From an uncultured Oscillibacter sp. (GTDB taxonomy: Bacteria > Bacillota > Clostridia > Oscillospirales > Oscillospiraceae): a stretch of 15,355 nt of DNA. Numbering within the stretch: position 1 is the stretch's first letter; each line of letters starts with the position of its first letter. Shown piece by piece: positions 1-7,884 of this stretch. The position numbers and the translations under genes were made by a program. The notes below the pieces were generated by a model that did not search any database, was not told the origin of the DNA, and was given only the letters and a program-made list of their open reading frames with translations. The stretch covers positions 1 through 15,355 of the forward strand of contig CAJUBX010000059.1 in NCBI GenBank assembly GCA_910585165.1. The letters are read 5' to 3'.

Positions 1-824
1 GTGCTGGGGGCGTTGAACAGCACCGCCAGCAGGTATTTCTTGATGTTGCGGATTTTCGTGGTGTTCTCCCGCATACAGTCCATGACGAACTCAATATGGC
101 CGCTGTTCAGTTTCAGCAGCTTGGCCTTTACCAGCTCGGCGGGGTAGTCGTCCCCAGCCACCCGGATAGACTTGCGGGCCGTGCAGACGGTTTCCACCAG
201 CAGTTCCACGATGCCGTCCAATTCCTCCCGGTCGATGTTGGAATAGCGCAGGAAGTGATCGTACTCGATATTCTCCTTGATGATCTCCCGATAAATCTCT
301 ACCGCGCTCTGCGTGGCCGCTTCCGTTCTTTTCCTTTCCGGCGGCGAAGCCGCAATCCCCACCTCGGCGGGAGGGTGTGAAAGGGAGGGAATGGAATGGG
401 TACTTGATGGGTCAGTAATAGATTGGTCGTTAATTACTCTATCTTTATTTAATTGCGTTGGATTTTCCGACGTCGGTTTTTCCGTTGTCGGGTTTTCCGA
501 CGACGGTTTATCCAACGACGGCGGCGTGACAAGGGGGCTTTCGTGGATGATGTACTCGTTGCTGCTGAACTTGCCGCCCTCGTCGGTGGTCTGGTGGCGC
601 TCGATGTACCCGGCCCGCTCCAACTCATTGACGGCGGAACGAATGGCGTTCTTGCTCTCCCGGTTGATGTGGCACAGCCCGGACAGGGTGTAGTCCCAAT
701 CTTCCGGGAGTGAGAGGATTTGTGACAGCAGCCCCTTGGCTTTCAGGGACAGCCGCTTGTCCCGCAGGTGACAGTTTGACATCACCGTGTAGCCCTTGTT
801 TTTCTCCACGCGGAATACTGGCAT
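1..824 (-). CDS. DUF6017-type replication initiator-like protein (partial, C-terminus off window)
   Basis: This minus-strand reading frame has 274 complete codons and continues past base 1, so the C-terminus is missing. Residues 1-90 form a winged helix-turn-helix like phage and ICE replication initiators (start MPVFRVEKNKGYTVMSN; then LSLKAKGLLSQILSLP and CHINRESKNAIRSAVNELERA). Residues 104-123 are four five-residue repeats of the form [ST]E[KN]P[ST], a flexible linker. Residues 175-274 resemble the DUF6017 domain (EIYREIIKENIEYD, LVKAKLLKLNSGHIEFVM). The ATG at 822-824 is chosen because AAAGGAG lies 9 nt upstream. An in-frame ATG ten codons earlier (852-854) has only a T-run in front of it. 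The family is usually the first gene of an element-borne replication/transfer module. Binding and replication roles are inferred from relatives, not shown here. Confidence 0.75.
   Translation of the reverse strand, partial: MPVFRVEKNKGYTVMSNCHLRDKRLSLKAKGLLSQILSLPEDWDYTLSGLCHINRESKNAIRSAVNELERAGYIERHQTTDEGGKFSSNEYIIHESPLVTPPSLDKPSSENPTTEKPTSENPTQLNKDRVINDQSITDPSSTHSIPSLSHPPAEVGIAASPPERKRTEAATQSAVEIYREIIKENIEYDHFLRYSNIDREELDGIVELLVETVCTARKSIRVAGDDYPAELVKAKLLKLNSGHIEFVMDCMRENTTKIRNIKKYLLAVLFNAPS
456..515 (-). repeat. Four tandem 15-bp units encoding an [ST]E[KN]P[ST] linker
   Basis: Four consecutive imperfect 15-bp units encode residues 104-123 of the replication initiator-like protein: LDKPS, SENPT, TEKPT, SENPT. 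The units are in frame, so copy-number change would lengthen or shorten the linker without a frameshift. Similar Pro/Glu/Thr linkers separate the HTH and C-terminal domains in related initiators. Confidence 0.75.
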
Positions 825-854
825 GGCTTTCCGCTCCTTTCGGTGTCTGGACAT

Positions 855-891
855 GAAAAAACGCCGCAGATTTTTTGAAACCTGCGGCGTT
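855..891 (-). terminator. Rho-independent terminator just upstream of the initiator gene
   Basis: A perfect 10-bp stem (AACGCCGCAG, 860-869, with 882-891; 12-nt loop) is followed on the minus strand by six T (855-860). It ends only about 30 nt before the initiator ATG. It would block read-through from rlmD into the element. Confidence 0.8.
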
Positions 892-901
892 GGGCGATTA
901 G

Positions 902-929
902 AAAAGGCACCGTTTTCACGATGCCCTTT
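902..929 (-). terminator. Second minus-strand terminator hairpin (tandem)
   Basis: An 8-bp stem with one G-T pair (902-909 with 922-929) is followed on the minus strand by TTTT then CTAATC. It is the first of two tandem terminators met by transcripts leaving rlmD, 11 bp before the stronger one at 855-891. Confidence 0.55.
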
Positions 930-940
930 CATTGCTATAT

Positions 941-1077
941 TCAATTCTTTGTGTTCCCGCACCCCATATCAATGACGACCGAAACCGTGATATAGTCCTC
1001 AATGCGCTTATTGCGGAGTTTATCGCCCTCGGCGTCAAACACCACATGGCGGGCAAAGTATTGGAAACACAGGATTT
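941..1077 (-). other. Gap between rlmD and the element's first gene: possible gene remnant
   Basis: The minus strand stays open from the rlmD stop to a TGA at 941 in a frame different from rlmD. It would encode about 46 residues of protein-like composition (FARHVVFDAEGDKLRNKR is the most protein-like part). It has no start codon or ribosome site of its own. It could be the C-terminal remnant of a gene cut at the attachment site, or chance. I do not recognise the peptide. The rest of 825-1077 holds only the two terminators. Confidence 0.25.
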
Positions 1078-2430
1078 CTACAAGGTTCCTCTTTGTAGCA
1101 ACACAATAGTCTCTACATGCCGCGTTCCCGGGAACATATCCACCGCTGCTGCCCGGAGGGCCCGGTAGCCCCGCTCCGCAAACCGCTTTACATCCCGTCC
1201 CAGGGTCCCTGGGTCGCAGGAGACATACACAATTCGCTCCGGTCCCATGGCCGCCGCCGAGGCAATCACCTCCGGCGAGAGCCCCTTCCGGGGCGGGTCC
1301 ACCGTAATCGCGTCCGGCCGCAGGCCCTGGGCCTCCAGCATGGCCGCCGCTTCCGCCGCGTCGCCGCAGAAAAACGCGGCGTTCTTCACGCCGTTCCGGG
1401 CCGCGTTCGCCTCCGCGTCCCGGATGGCGGCGGGGACAATCTCCGCGCCGATGGCCCGCTTGGCCCGGCCCGCCAGGCACAGCGTAATCGTCCCCGCGCC
1501 GCAGTAGAGGTCCAGCACCGTTTCTTCACCGGTCAGGGCGGCGAACTCCAGCGCCTTGCCGTAGAGGACTTCCGCCTGGTCCCGGTTCACCTGGTAGAAG
1601 GAGGGGACCGACAGCCGGAATTCCAGCCCGCACAGCGTGTCCAGCAGAAAATCCTGCCCCCAGAGGGTACGGTACTGGTCCCCTAAAACCACGTTGCCCT
1701 TTTTTGTGTTCACATTCAGCACCACGCCCAGGGTTTTCGGCGCGGCGGCCAGCACCAGGGCGGCCAGCTCCGCCTCCCGGGGAACCTTCCGCCCGTTGGC
1801 TACCACACAGCAGAGGCTCTCCCCCCGGCGGTTGACCCGCACATAGACATGGCGAATCAATCCCCGGCCTGCGGCTTCGTCATAGGCGGGGATTTTATAG
1901 CGCTTCATCCAGCTTCCCACGGCGCGGGCCGTCCGGTCAGCAATCTGCGGCTGAAGGAGGCAGCGGTCCACCGGCACCACCCGGTGGGTCCGGGCCTGGA
2001 AGAAGCCGATTTCCCCCCGGGGCCCTACGGGGTACTGGCATTTGTTGCGGTAGTGGTCCGGGTTCTTCGCCCCCAGGATTTCCTCCACCTGAACATCGGA
2101 GCCGCCAATCCGGGCCAGGGCGTCCTGAACCCTTTGCCGTTTGGCCCATAGCTCCTCTTCATAGGAGAGGTGGCGGAAATCACAGCCGCCGCATTTTCCG
2201 TAATAGGGGCAGTCCGGGGCGCTCCGCTCCGGAGAGGGGGTGTGAATCCTCACCAGCTCCCCCAGGGCGTGGGTCTTCATCACCCGGACGATTTTCAGGT
2301 CAACGGTCTCACCCCGGACGGCCCGGGGAACGAAGACCACGGCGCCGTCCAGACGGACGACGCCATAGCCCTCGCTGGAATAGCCCTCCACCAGGGCGGT
2401 GTGGATTTGGCCGCTTTTCAAATATTCCAT
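1078..2430 (-). CDS. rlmD: 23S rRNA (uracil-C5)-methyltransferase, RlmD/RumA family
   Basis: A 450-residue, full-length TrmA/RumA-family enzyme that transfers a methyl group from SAM to C5 of a specific uracil in 23S rRNA. Order: TRAM RNA-binding domain (about 5-62); Fe-S cluster cysteines C74, C80, C83 (CPYYGKCGGC) and C157; central RNA-contact domain; Rossmann methyltransferase domain with SFYQVN (277-282), the SAM loop LDLYCGAGT (307-315), DPPRKG (378-383), catalytic Cys C405 in SCDP, and the general-base Glu E440 in HVE. It starts 6 bp after the RNase gene's stop with no strong SD of its own, so translational coupling is likely. The last residues after HVE (TIVLLQRGTL) are encoded by AT-richer DNA, probably from the integrated element, which leaves the enzyme complete. 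RlmCD-type dual specificity cannot be excluded. Confidence 0.93.
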   Translation of the reverse strand: MEYLKSGQIHTALVEGYSSEGYGVVRLDGAVVFVPRAVRGETVDLKIVRVMKTHALGELVRIHTPSPERSAPDCPYYGKCGGCDFRHLSYEEELWAKRQRVQDALARIGGSDVQVEEILGAKNPDHYRNKCQYPVGPRGEIGFFQARTHRVVPVDRCLLQPQIADRTARAVGSWMKRYKIPAYDEAAGRGLIRHVYVRVNRRGESLCCVVANGRKVPREAELAALVLAAAPKTLGVVLNVNTKKGNVVLGDQYRTLWGQDFLLDTLCGLEFRLSVPSFYQVNRDQAEVLYGKALEFAALTGEETVLDLYCGAGTITLCLAGRAKRAIGAEIVPAAIRDAEANAARNGVKNAAFFCGDAAEAAAMLEAQGLRPDAITVDPPRKGLSPEVIASAAAMGPERIVYVSCDPGTLGRDVKRFAERGYRALRAAAVDMFPGTRHVETIVLLQRGTL

Positions 2431-2436
2431 AGGCGC

Positions 2437-4038
2437 TCAGGATTCCCACTTCTCAAGCAGCTGCCGCAGCTCCGCGGCGTACCGCGCCAGGGACTTGTTG
2501 TCCCGGCCCTTGCTGCGCTTGATGAACTCGGTGAGCATGCCGCCCACAGAGGCCAGGCGCTCGTAAGCGGGCGCGCCCTTGGAGCCTGCGGCCACCTTGA
2601 CCTTCCGCTCCGGCAGGTAGCCCCGCTCCAATATCACCCCCGCCGCCAGGTCGTATACCTCCGTGTACTGGGGGGCGTGGGCGGAGATGCCCATATTCTC
2701 CAGGGTCTGGGCGAAGAAGGGAGCCACCTCCCGGTCCCCGTGGACCACGAAGACATGCGCCGGCTGCGGATTCTGGAAGCCGGAAATCCACTTGAGCAGG
2801 TGGTCCCGGTCCGCGTGGGAGCTCAGACCGGTGAAATTCTCCAGATGGGCCCGGACGGTGATCTCCTCGCCGAAGAGCTTCACGCTCTCCGCCCCCTCCA
2901 GGAGCTGCCGGCCCAGGGTGCCCTCCCCCTGGAAGCCCACGAACAGCACGGTGCACTCCGGCCGCCAGAGGTTGTGCTTCAGGTGGTGGCGGATGCGGCC
3001 CGCGTCGCACATGCCGGAGGCGGAGATAATCACCTTGGGGGTCCGGTCCTCGTTGAGGGCCTTGGACTCCTCGCTGGTCTCCGTGGCATAGAGATTGGGG
3101 AAGCGGAACATGTTCTTGCCCTTGCGCACCAGCCACACCGCGTCGTGGTCCATATAGCCCCGGAGGTCCCCGTCGAAGATGGAGGTGGCCTTTTTCGCCA
3201 GGGGGGAGTCGATGTACACCGGGAAGTCCGGGCAGGAGCGGACCATGTGCTTCTCCTTAATCTCCCGGATGAAGTAGAGAAGCTCCTGGGTCCGGCCCAC
3301 GGCGAAGGAGGGAATGATGACGTTGCCGCCCCGGGCCATGGTCTCGTCGATGATGCGGGCAAGCTCGTCGGTGTAGCCCCAGCTCTCCGGGTGGTTCCGG
3401 TCGCCGTAGGTGGACTCCATCACCACATAGTCCGCCCCGGCCAGCTGCACCGGGTCCCGGATGACGGGCTGGTTGATATTGCCGATGTCCCCGGAAAAGA
3501 CGATGCTCTTTTTCACGCCGTTTTCCCGCAGGTCCATGGCCACGAAGGCGGAGCCCAGCAGGTGTCCCGCGTCGGTAAACTCGACGTCCACGCCCTCGCA
3601 GAGATTGATGAGTTCGCCGTACTCGCAGATGACCATGAAGTCCTTCACCCGCTCTGCGTCCTCCACGGTGTAAAGGGGCTCGGTCCGGGGGGCGCCGGAG
3701 CGCTCGCCCTTGCGGTTTTTCCACTCGGCGTCCTGCTCCTGAATGTGGGCGGAGTCCAGCAGCATGATCTCCAGCAGCTGGGCGGTGAGGCGGGTGGCAA
3801 GGATGCGGCCCTGGAAGCCCTGCTTGATGAGCATGGGAATCCGGCCAGAGTGGTCGATGTGGGCGTGGGTCACCAGAACGAAGTCGATGGTGTTGGCGGC
3901 GAAGGGAAACTCGCCGTTGGAAACCTCGTCCCGGCCCTGCTGGAGGCCGCAGTCGATGAGGATGCGGTTTCCGTTGATTTCCAGGCAGTGGCAGCTTCCG
4001 GTGACGCATTGGTCCGCGCCGTAAAAGCTGAGCTTCAT
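2437..4038 (-). CDS. Beta-CASP metallo-beta-lactamase fold ribonuclease (CPSF73/YSH1-like)
   Basis: A 533-residue MBL-fold hydrolase of the RNA/DNA-processing beta-CASP group, predicted to be a zinc-dependent endo/exoribonuclease in the cytoplasm. Visible motifs: HAHIDHSG (58-65, metal ligands H58, H60, D62, H63), GHLLGS (158-163, H159), SGDIG with D184, then the beta-CASP insert (PSFAVGRTQELLY, 243-255) and motifs B and C at SSHAD (H408) and VVHGD (H433). The C-terminal ~60 residues are basic and may bind nucleic acid. An upstream in-frame ATG at 4105-4107 exists, but the start at 4036-4038 has an AGGAGGG ribosome site at ideal distance and begins with the family's usual MKLSFYGA. It is the first gene of a two-gene operon with rlmD. 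That pairing suggests a link to rRNA processing and modification (inference). It is not RNase J by length or motifs. Confidence 0.88.
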   Translation of the reverse strand: MKLSFYGADQCVTGSCHCLEINGNRILIDCGLQQGRDEVSNGEFPFAANTIDFVLVTHAHIDHSGRIPMLIKQGFQGRILATRLTAQLLEIMLLDSAHIQEQDAEWKNRKGERSGAPRTEPLYTVEDAERVKDFMVICEYGELINLCEGVDVEFTDAGHLLGSAFVAMDLRENGVKKSIVFSGDIGNINQPVIRDPVQLAGADYVVMESTYGDRNHPESWGYTDELARIIDETMARGGNVIIPSFAVGRTQELLYFIREIKEKHMVRSCPDFPVYIDSPLAKKATSIFDGDLRGYMDHDAVWLVRKGKNMFRFPNLYATETSEESKALNEDRTPKVIISASGMCDAGRIRHHLKHNLWRPECTVLFVGFQGEGTLGRQLLEGAESVKLFGEEITVRAHLENFTGLSSHADRDHLLKWISGFQNPQPAHVFVVHGDREVAPFFAQTLENMGISAHAPQYTEVYDLAAGVILERGYLPERKVKVAAGSKGAPAYERLASVGGMLTEFIKRSKGRDNKSLARYAAELRQLLEKWES

Positions 4039-4071
4039 GATAGAGGCCCTCCTTCTCTCTTGGTACAAATC

Positions 4072-4100
4072 ATTGTAGCACATTTTGACGGAATATACAA
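4072..4100 (-). promoter_or_regulatory. Extended -10 promoter for the RNase-rlmD operon
   Basis: On the minus strand TTGTAT (4095-4100) and TACAAT (4072-4077) are 17 bp apart, and TGC immediately precedes the -10, giving the TGn extension. It lies about 35 bp upstream of the ATG at 4038, in the 265-bp divergent gap shared with secA. Confidence 0.65.
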
Positions 4101-4303
4101 GAAACAATCCGGCGATTTTGCCTGGATTGGAGAAATTGTCCGGGCCGCCGGAAGGGGGACGGCTCTTTGTGAATTTTTTTCCAGCGGGCCTGATTTCCTT
4201 TGCATTCCGGGGAAAACTGTGGTAAGCTATGCTTGTTTTATTATGAAAACTTTTAAGCTGCCTCTCCGGCGGCGGGAAAATAGAAAGGAAGTTTCAAACA
4301 ATC

Positions 4304-7048
4304 ATGGGTCTTATCAAAAAGATTTTCGGCGACTACAGCTCCCGGGAGCTGAAATCCATTTATCCCATCGCGGATAAAATCGAGGCCATGGCCGACGAGT
4401 ACAAGGCCATGAGCGACGCCCAGCTCCAGGCGAAAACCCAGGAGTTCAAGGCCCGCCTGGCGGACGGCGAGACCCTGGACGATATCCTGCCCGAGGCCTT
4501 TGCCACCGCACGGGAGGCGTCGGACCGGGTGCTGGGCCTCCGGCCCTACCGGGTGCAGCTGGTGGGCGGCATCGTCCTCCACCAGGGCCGCATCGCCGAG
4601 ATGAAGACCGGCGAGGGCAAGACCCTGGTGGCCACCCTCCCGGCGTACCTCAACGCCCTGGCGGGGAAGGGCGTCCACATCGTCACCGTCAACGACTACC
4701 TGGCCAAGCGCGACAGCGAGTGGATGGGCAAGGTCCACCGCTTCCTGGGGCTCAAGGTGGGGCTGATTGTCCACGGCCTTACCTCCAAGCAGCGCCAGGA
4801 GGCTTACGCCGCCGACATTACCTACGGCACCAACAACGAAATGGGCTTCGACTACCTCCGGGACAACATGTGCATCTACTCCTCCGAGCTGGTCCAGCGG
4901 GGCCACTCCTTCGCCATTGTGGACGAGGTGGACTCCATCCTCATCGACGAGGCCCGGACCCCCCTGATTATCTCAGGCCAGGGGGAGAAGTCCACCCAGA
5001 TGTACGACCTGACGGAGATGTTCGTGGCAAAGCTCAAGAAGCAGGTGGTGGTCCAGGTGGATAATAAAGAGGAGGAGGACGCGGACATCGACGCGGACTA
5101 CGTGGTGGACGAAAAGGCCAAAACCGCCACCCTCACCGCCCGGGGCATCGCCAAGGCGGAGGAGTACTTCCACGTGGAAAACCTCTCCGACCCCTCCAAC
5201 TCCACCGTCAGCCACCACATCAACCAGGCCCTGAAGGCCCACGGCACCATGAAGCGGGACATCGATTACGTGGTCAAGGACGGGGAAGTCATCATCGTGG
5301 ACGAGTTCACCGGCCGTTTGATGTTCGGGCGGCGCTATTCCAACGGCCTTCACCAGGCCATCGAGGCCAAGGAGCATGTCAACGTCAACAGCGAGAACCG
5401 GACCCTGGCCACCATCACCTTCCAGAATTACTTCCGGCTCTACGACAAGCTCTCCGGCATGACCGGCACGGCCATGACGGAGCAGGAGGAGTTCGGCACC
5501 ATCTACAATCTGGACATCATCGAAATCCCCACCAACCGCCCCAACCAGCGGGACGACCACCACGACGTGGTCTACAAGACCGAGGCCGGGAAGTTCCGGG
5601 CCGTTATCCGGCAGATCAAGGAGTGCCACGAGAAGGGCCAGCCTGTGCTGGTGGGCACCGTGTCCATTGAGAAGAACGAGCTTCTTTCCAAGCTCCTCAG
5701 CCGGGAGGGCATCCGGCACAACCTCCTCAACGCCAAGAACCACGAGAAGGAGGCGGAGATCGTCGCCCAGGCGGGCAAGCTGGGGGCGGTGACCGTCGCC
5801 ACCAACATGGCGGGCCGCGGCACCGACATTATGCTGGGCGGCAACGCCGAGTACCTGGCCCGGGCGGACCTCAGCAAGGCGGGCTACTCCGAGGAGGTCA
5901 TCGTGGACGCCACGGGCTATGCCGACACGGACAACCAGGAGATTTTGGAGGCCCGGAAGCTGTTCGCGGAAAAGCTGGCCCAGCACAAGGCGGAGATCGC
6001 CAGCGAGGCGGACCAAGTCCGCCAGGCAGGGGGACTGTTCATCATCGGCACGGAGCGCCACGAGTCCCGCCGGATCGACAACCAGCTCCGGGGCCGGGCG
6101 GGCCGCCAGGGCGACCCCGGCGAAACGCGGTTTTATATCTCCCTGGAAGACGACCTCATGCGCCTGTTCGGCGGGGACCGGATTACCAATATGATGGACC
6201 GGTTCGACCTGGACGAGGATACGCCCATCGAGAACAAGATGCTGACCAAAGCCATTGAAAACGCCCAGACCACTGTGGAATCCCGGAACTTCCAGTCCCG
6301 GAAATCCGTGCTGGAGTACGACGATGTGATGAACAAGCAGCGGGAGCTCATCTACAGCCAGCGCCGCCAGGTGCTGGACGGCATGGACATCAAGGATACC
6401 GTGCTGAACATGATGCATACCTCCATTGAAAACCATGTGAGCCTGGCCTTCGGCGAGAAGCAGCGCCTGGACGAGAGCGGCTACCGGGAGATGCTCCGCG
6501 GCCTGGAGGGCATGTACTTTGCCAAGGGCGCGGTGGATATTCCCGAGGTTTCCCAGAAGAGCCAGGAGGACTTTGACGCGGCCTTCACCGCCGCCGCCGA
6601 GGCGTTCTACGAGAGCAAGGAGGCGGAGATCACCAGCCCCATCATGCGGGAGCTGGAGCGTGTGGTCATGCTCCGGGTCGTCGACGAGTACTGGATGGAC
6701 CATATCGACGCCATGGACGACCTGAAGCAGGGCATACGGCTTCAGTCTTACGGCAACAACAACCCGGTAGACGTGTACAAGCGGGAGTCTCTCGACATGT
6801 TCGAGGAGATGATTGCCGCCATCCAGGACGAGACCGTCCGGCGGCTGTACTCCGTGCGGCTGAAAAAGGACGAGGAGGTAAAGCGGGAGCGGGTCGCGAA
6901 AGGCATGGTGGAAAACGTGGGCGGCGACGGGACCAAGCCGAAAAAGCAGCCCATCAAGGTCATCAAAATCGGTCGGAACGACCCCTGCCCCTGCGGTAGC
7001 GGGCTGAAATGGAAGAAGTGCACCTGCCCGGAGTATCACCAGAATTAA
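4304..7048 (+). CDS. secA: Preprotein translocase ATPase SecA
   Basis: A 914-residue protein, the normal full length of SecA. SecA is the motor that binds preproteins and drives them through SecYEG with ATP. Landmarks: N-terminal MGLIKKIFGD; Walker A MKTGEGKT (100-107); preprotein-binding region entered near FDYLRDNM; Walker B/DEAD-like DEVDSILIDEART (207-219); GMTGTA at the second nucleotide-binding domain; QLRGRAGRQGD motif VI; C-terminal zinc/SecB-type motif with C895, C897, C906 and C908. The last pair is C-x-C rather than the usual adjacent CC or CH, a small variation. The SD (AAAGGAAG, 4284-4291) is 12 nt from the ATG, somewhat far. Only weak promoter candidates are visible (TTGCAT at 4200-4205 with TAAGCT at 4223-4228; TATTAT at 4239-4244). 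It is the first gene of an operon with pgeF and a solute-binding lipoprotein. Confidence 0.98.
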   Translation: MGLIKKIFGDYSSRELKSIYPIADKIEAMADEYKAMSDAQLQAKTQEFKARLADGETLDDILPEAFATAREASDRVLGLRPYRVQLVGGIVLHQGRIAEMKTGEGKTLVATLPAYLNALAGKGVHIVTVNDYLAKRDSEWMGKVHRFLGLKVGLIVHGLTSKQRQEAYAADITYGTNNEMGFDYLRDNMCIYSSELVQRGHSFAIVDEVDSILIDEARTPLIISGQGEKSTQMYDLTEMFVAKLKKQVVVQVDNKEEEDADIDADYVVDEKAKTATLTARGIAKAEEYFHVENLSDPSNSTVSHHINQALKAHGTMKRDIDYVVKDGEVIIVDEFTGRLMFGRRYSNGLHQAIEAKEHVNVNSENRTLATITFQNYFRLYDKLSGMTGTAMTEQEEFGTIYNLDIIEIPTNRPNQRDDHHDVVYKTEAGKFRAVIRQIKECHEKGQPVLVGTVSIEKNELLSKLLSREGIRHNLLNAKNHEKEAEIVAQAGKLGAVTVATNMAGRGTDIMLGGNAEYLARADLSKAGYSEEVIVDATGYADTDNQEILEARKLFAEKLAQHKAEIASEADQVRQAGGLFIIGTERHESRRIDNQLRGRAGRQGDPGETRFYISLEDDLMRLFGGDRITNMMDRFDLDEDTPIENKMLTKAIENAQTTVESRNFQSRKSVLEYDDVMNKQRELIYSQRRQVLDGMDIKDTVLNMMHTSIENHVSLAFGEKQRLDESGYREMLRGLEGMYFAKGAVDIPEVSQKSQEDFDAAFTAAAEAFYESKEAEITSPIMRELERVVMLRVVDEYWMDHIDAMDDLKQGIRLQSYGNNNPVDVYKRESLDMFEEMIAAIQDETVRRLYSVRLKKDEEVKRERVAKGMVENVGGDGTKPKKQPIKVIKIGRNDPCPCGSGLKWKKCTCPEYHQN

Positions 7049-7062
7049 AAGGGAGGTTTCCA

Positions 7063-7872
7063 ATGCCCTTTGAGACCCACGAACAAAACGGCCTTGTCTG
7101 GCTGACCGCCCCCATCCTTGGCGGCGTGCGCCACGGCTTTTCCACCCGCCTAGGGGGCGTTTCCCCCGCGCCCTGGGACAGCCTGAACCTCCGCCCCGGC
7201 ATGGGGGACGGGCGGGAGGCCATGCTGGAGAATTACCGCCGCTTCTGCGCCGCCATCCATGTGGACATGGAGCGGGCCGTCCTCTCCCGGCAGGTCCATG
7301 AGACCAACGTCCGGGCCTGCACGGCGGAGGACGCCGGGAAGGGCCTTTTCCGGGAGCGGGATTACGCCGGCGCAGACGCGCTGGTGACGGACGTTCCGGG
7401 GCTGACGCTGTTTGTCTTCTCCGCCGACTGCGGCACGGTGCTGCTCCACGACCCGGACACCGGGGCGGCAGGGGCGGTCCACGCCGGATGGCGGGGCTGC
7501 GCCGGGGGAATTGTGGAGAAGACGGTCCGGGAGCTGGCCCGCCTTTACGGAACAAGGCCGGAGCGTCTGCGGGCCGCTCTGGGGCCCTGCATCGGGCAAT
7601 GCTGCTTTGAGTGCGGCGGGGACGTTGCCGCCGCTATGCGGGAGGCCCTGGGAGAGGCGGCGGAGCCGTACCTTCAAAAGCGGGGCCCCAAGTGGCACGT
7701 GGACCTGGAGGGGCTGAACCGCCGGTGGCTTCTCCGGGCGGGGGTGAGGGCGGAGAATATCGGGTGCTCCGGCCTCTGCACCGCCTGCCGGCGGGATTTG
7801 TTCTGGTCCCACCGGAAGCTGGGAGAGGCCCGGGGAGTCCAATGCGGGGCAATCGCCGCCGGAATGGAATAG
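7063..7872 (+). CDS. pgeF: Peptidoglycan editing factor PgeF / YlmD-YfiH (multicopper polyphenol oxidase-like fold)
   Basis: A 269-residue member of the YfiH/DUF152 (Cu-oxidase_4) family. Members act as purine nucleoside-processing enzymes and/or as an editing factor that removes mis-incorporated residues from cytoplasmic peptidoglycan precursors. Family marks: RHGFSTRLGGVS (23-34), QVHETNV (77-83) with H79, ADC with C123, HAGWRGCAGG (140-149) with H140, and GPCIGQCCFECG (174-185). H79, C123 and H140 are the expected zinc triad. An in-frame ATG inside the end of secA (7009) was not chosen. The ATG at 7063 has GGGAGG 6 nt upstream and gives the usual N-terminus. It lies 14 bp after secA and 12 bp before the next gene, so the three are probably co-transcribed. 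Confidence 0.93.
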   Translation: MPFETHEQNGLVWLTAPILGGVRHGFSTRLGGVSPAPWDSLNLRPGMGDGREAMLENYRRFCAAIHVDMERAVLSRQVHETNVRACTAEDAGKGLFRERDYAGADALVTDVPGLTLFVFSADCGTVLLHDPDTGAAGAVHAGWRGCAGGIVEKTVRELARLYGTRPERLRAALGPCIGQCCFECGGDVAAAMREALGEAAEPYLQKRGPKWHVDLEGLNRRWLLRAGVRAENIGCSGLCTACRRDLFWSHRKLGEARGVQCGAIAAGME

Positions 7873-7884
7873 GAAGCGGGTGCT

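Larger units (their letters stand above)
1..1119. mobile_element. End of an integrative element inserted at the 3' end of rlmD (partial)
   Basis: The element runs off the left edge. Its visible content is a replication-initiator-like gene of the DUF6017 type, characteristic of Clostridia integrative conjugative/mobilizable elements and phages, plus about 250 bp of non-coding or remnant DNA with two terminators. The inner boundary is placed in the last codons of rlmD, because the conserved HVE motif (1117-1119 is its His codon) is followed by AT-richer codons unlike the rest of that gene. The 3' end of rlmD/rumA-type genes is an established integration site for streptococcal ICEs and phages (rum locus). 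The exact junction and the recombinase are not visible, so the boundary is an inference good to a few tens of bases. Confidence 0.6.

Noticed and set aside
2170..4377. 735-codon plus-strand open frame over rlmD and the RNase gene
   Set aside because: Antisense to two well-supported genes; the product is low-complexity Gly/Val/His-rich, as expected opposite GC-rich codons, and has no ribosome site.
4973..7555. 860-codon minus-strand open frame over secA and pgeF
   Set aside because: Antisense shadow of secA; composition is Leu/Val/His/Gly-rich without domain motifs, and the real frame has all SecA motifs.
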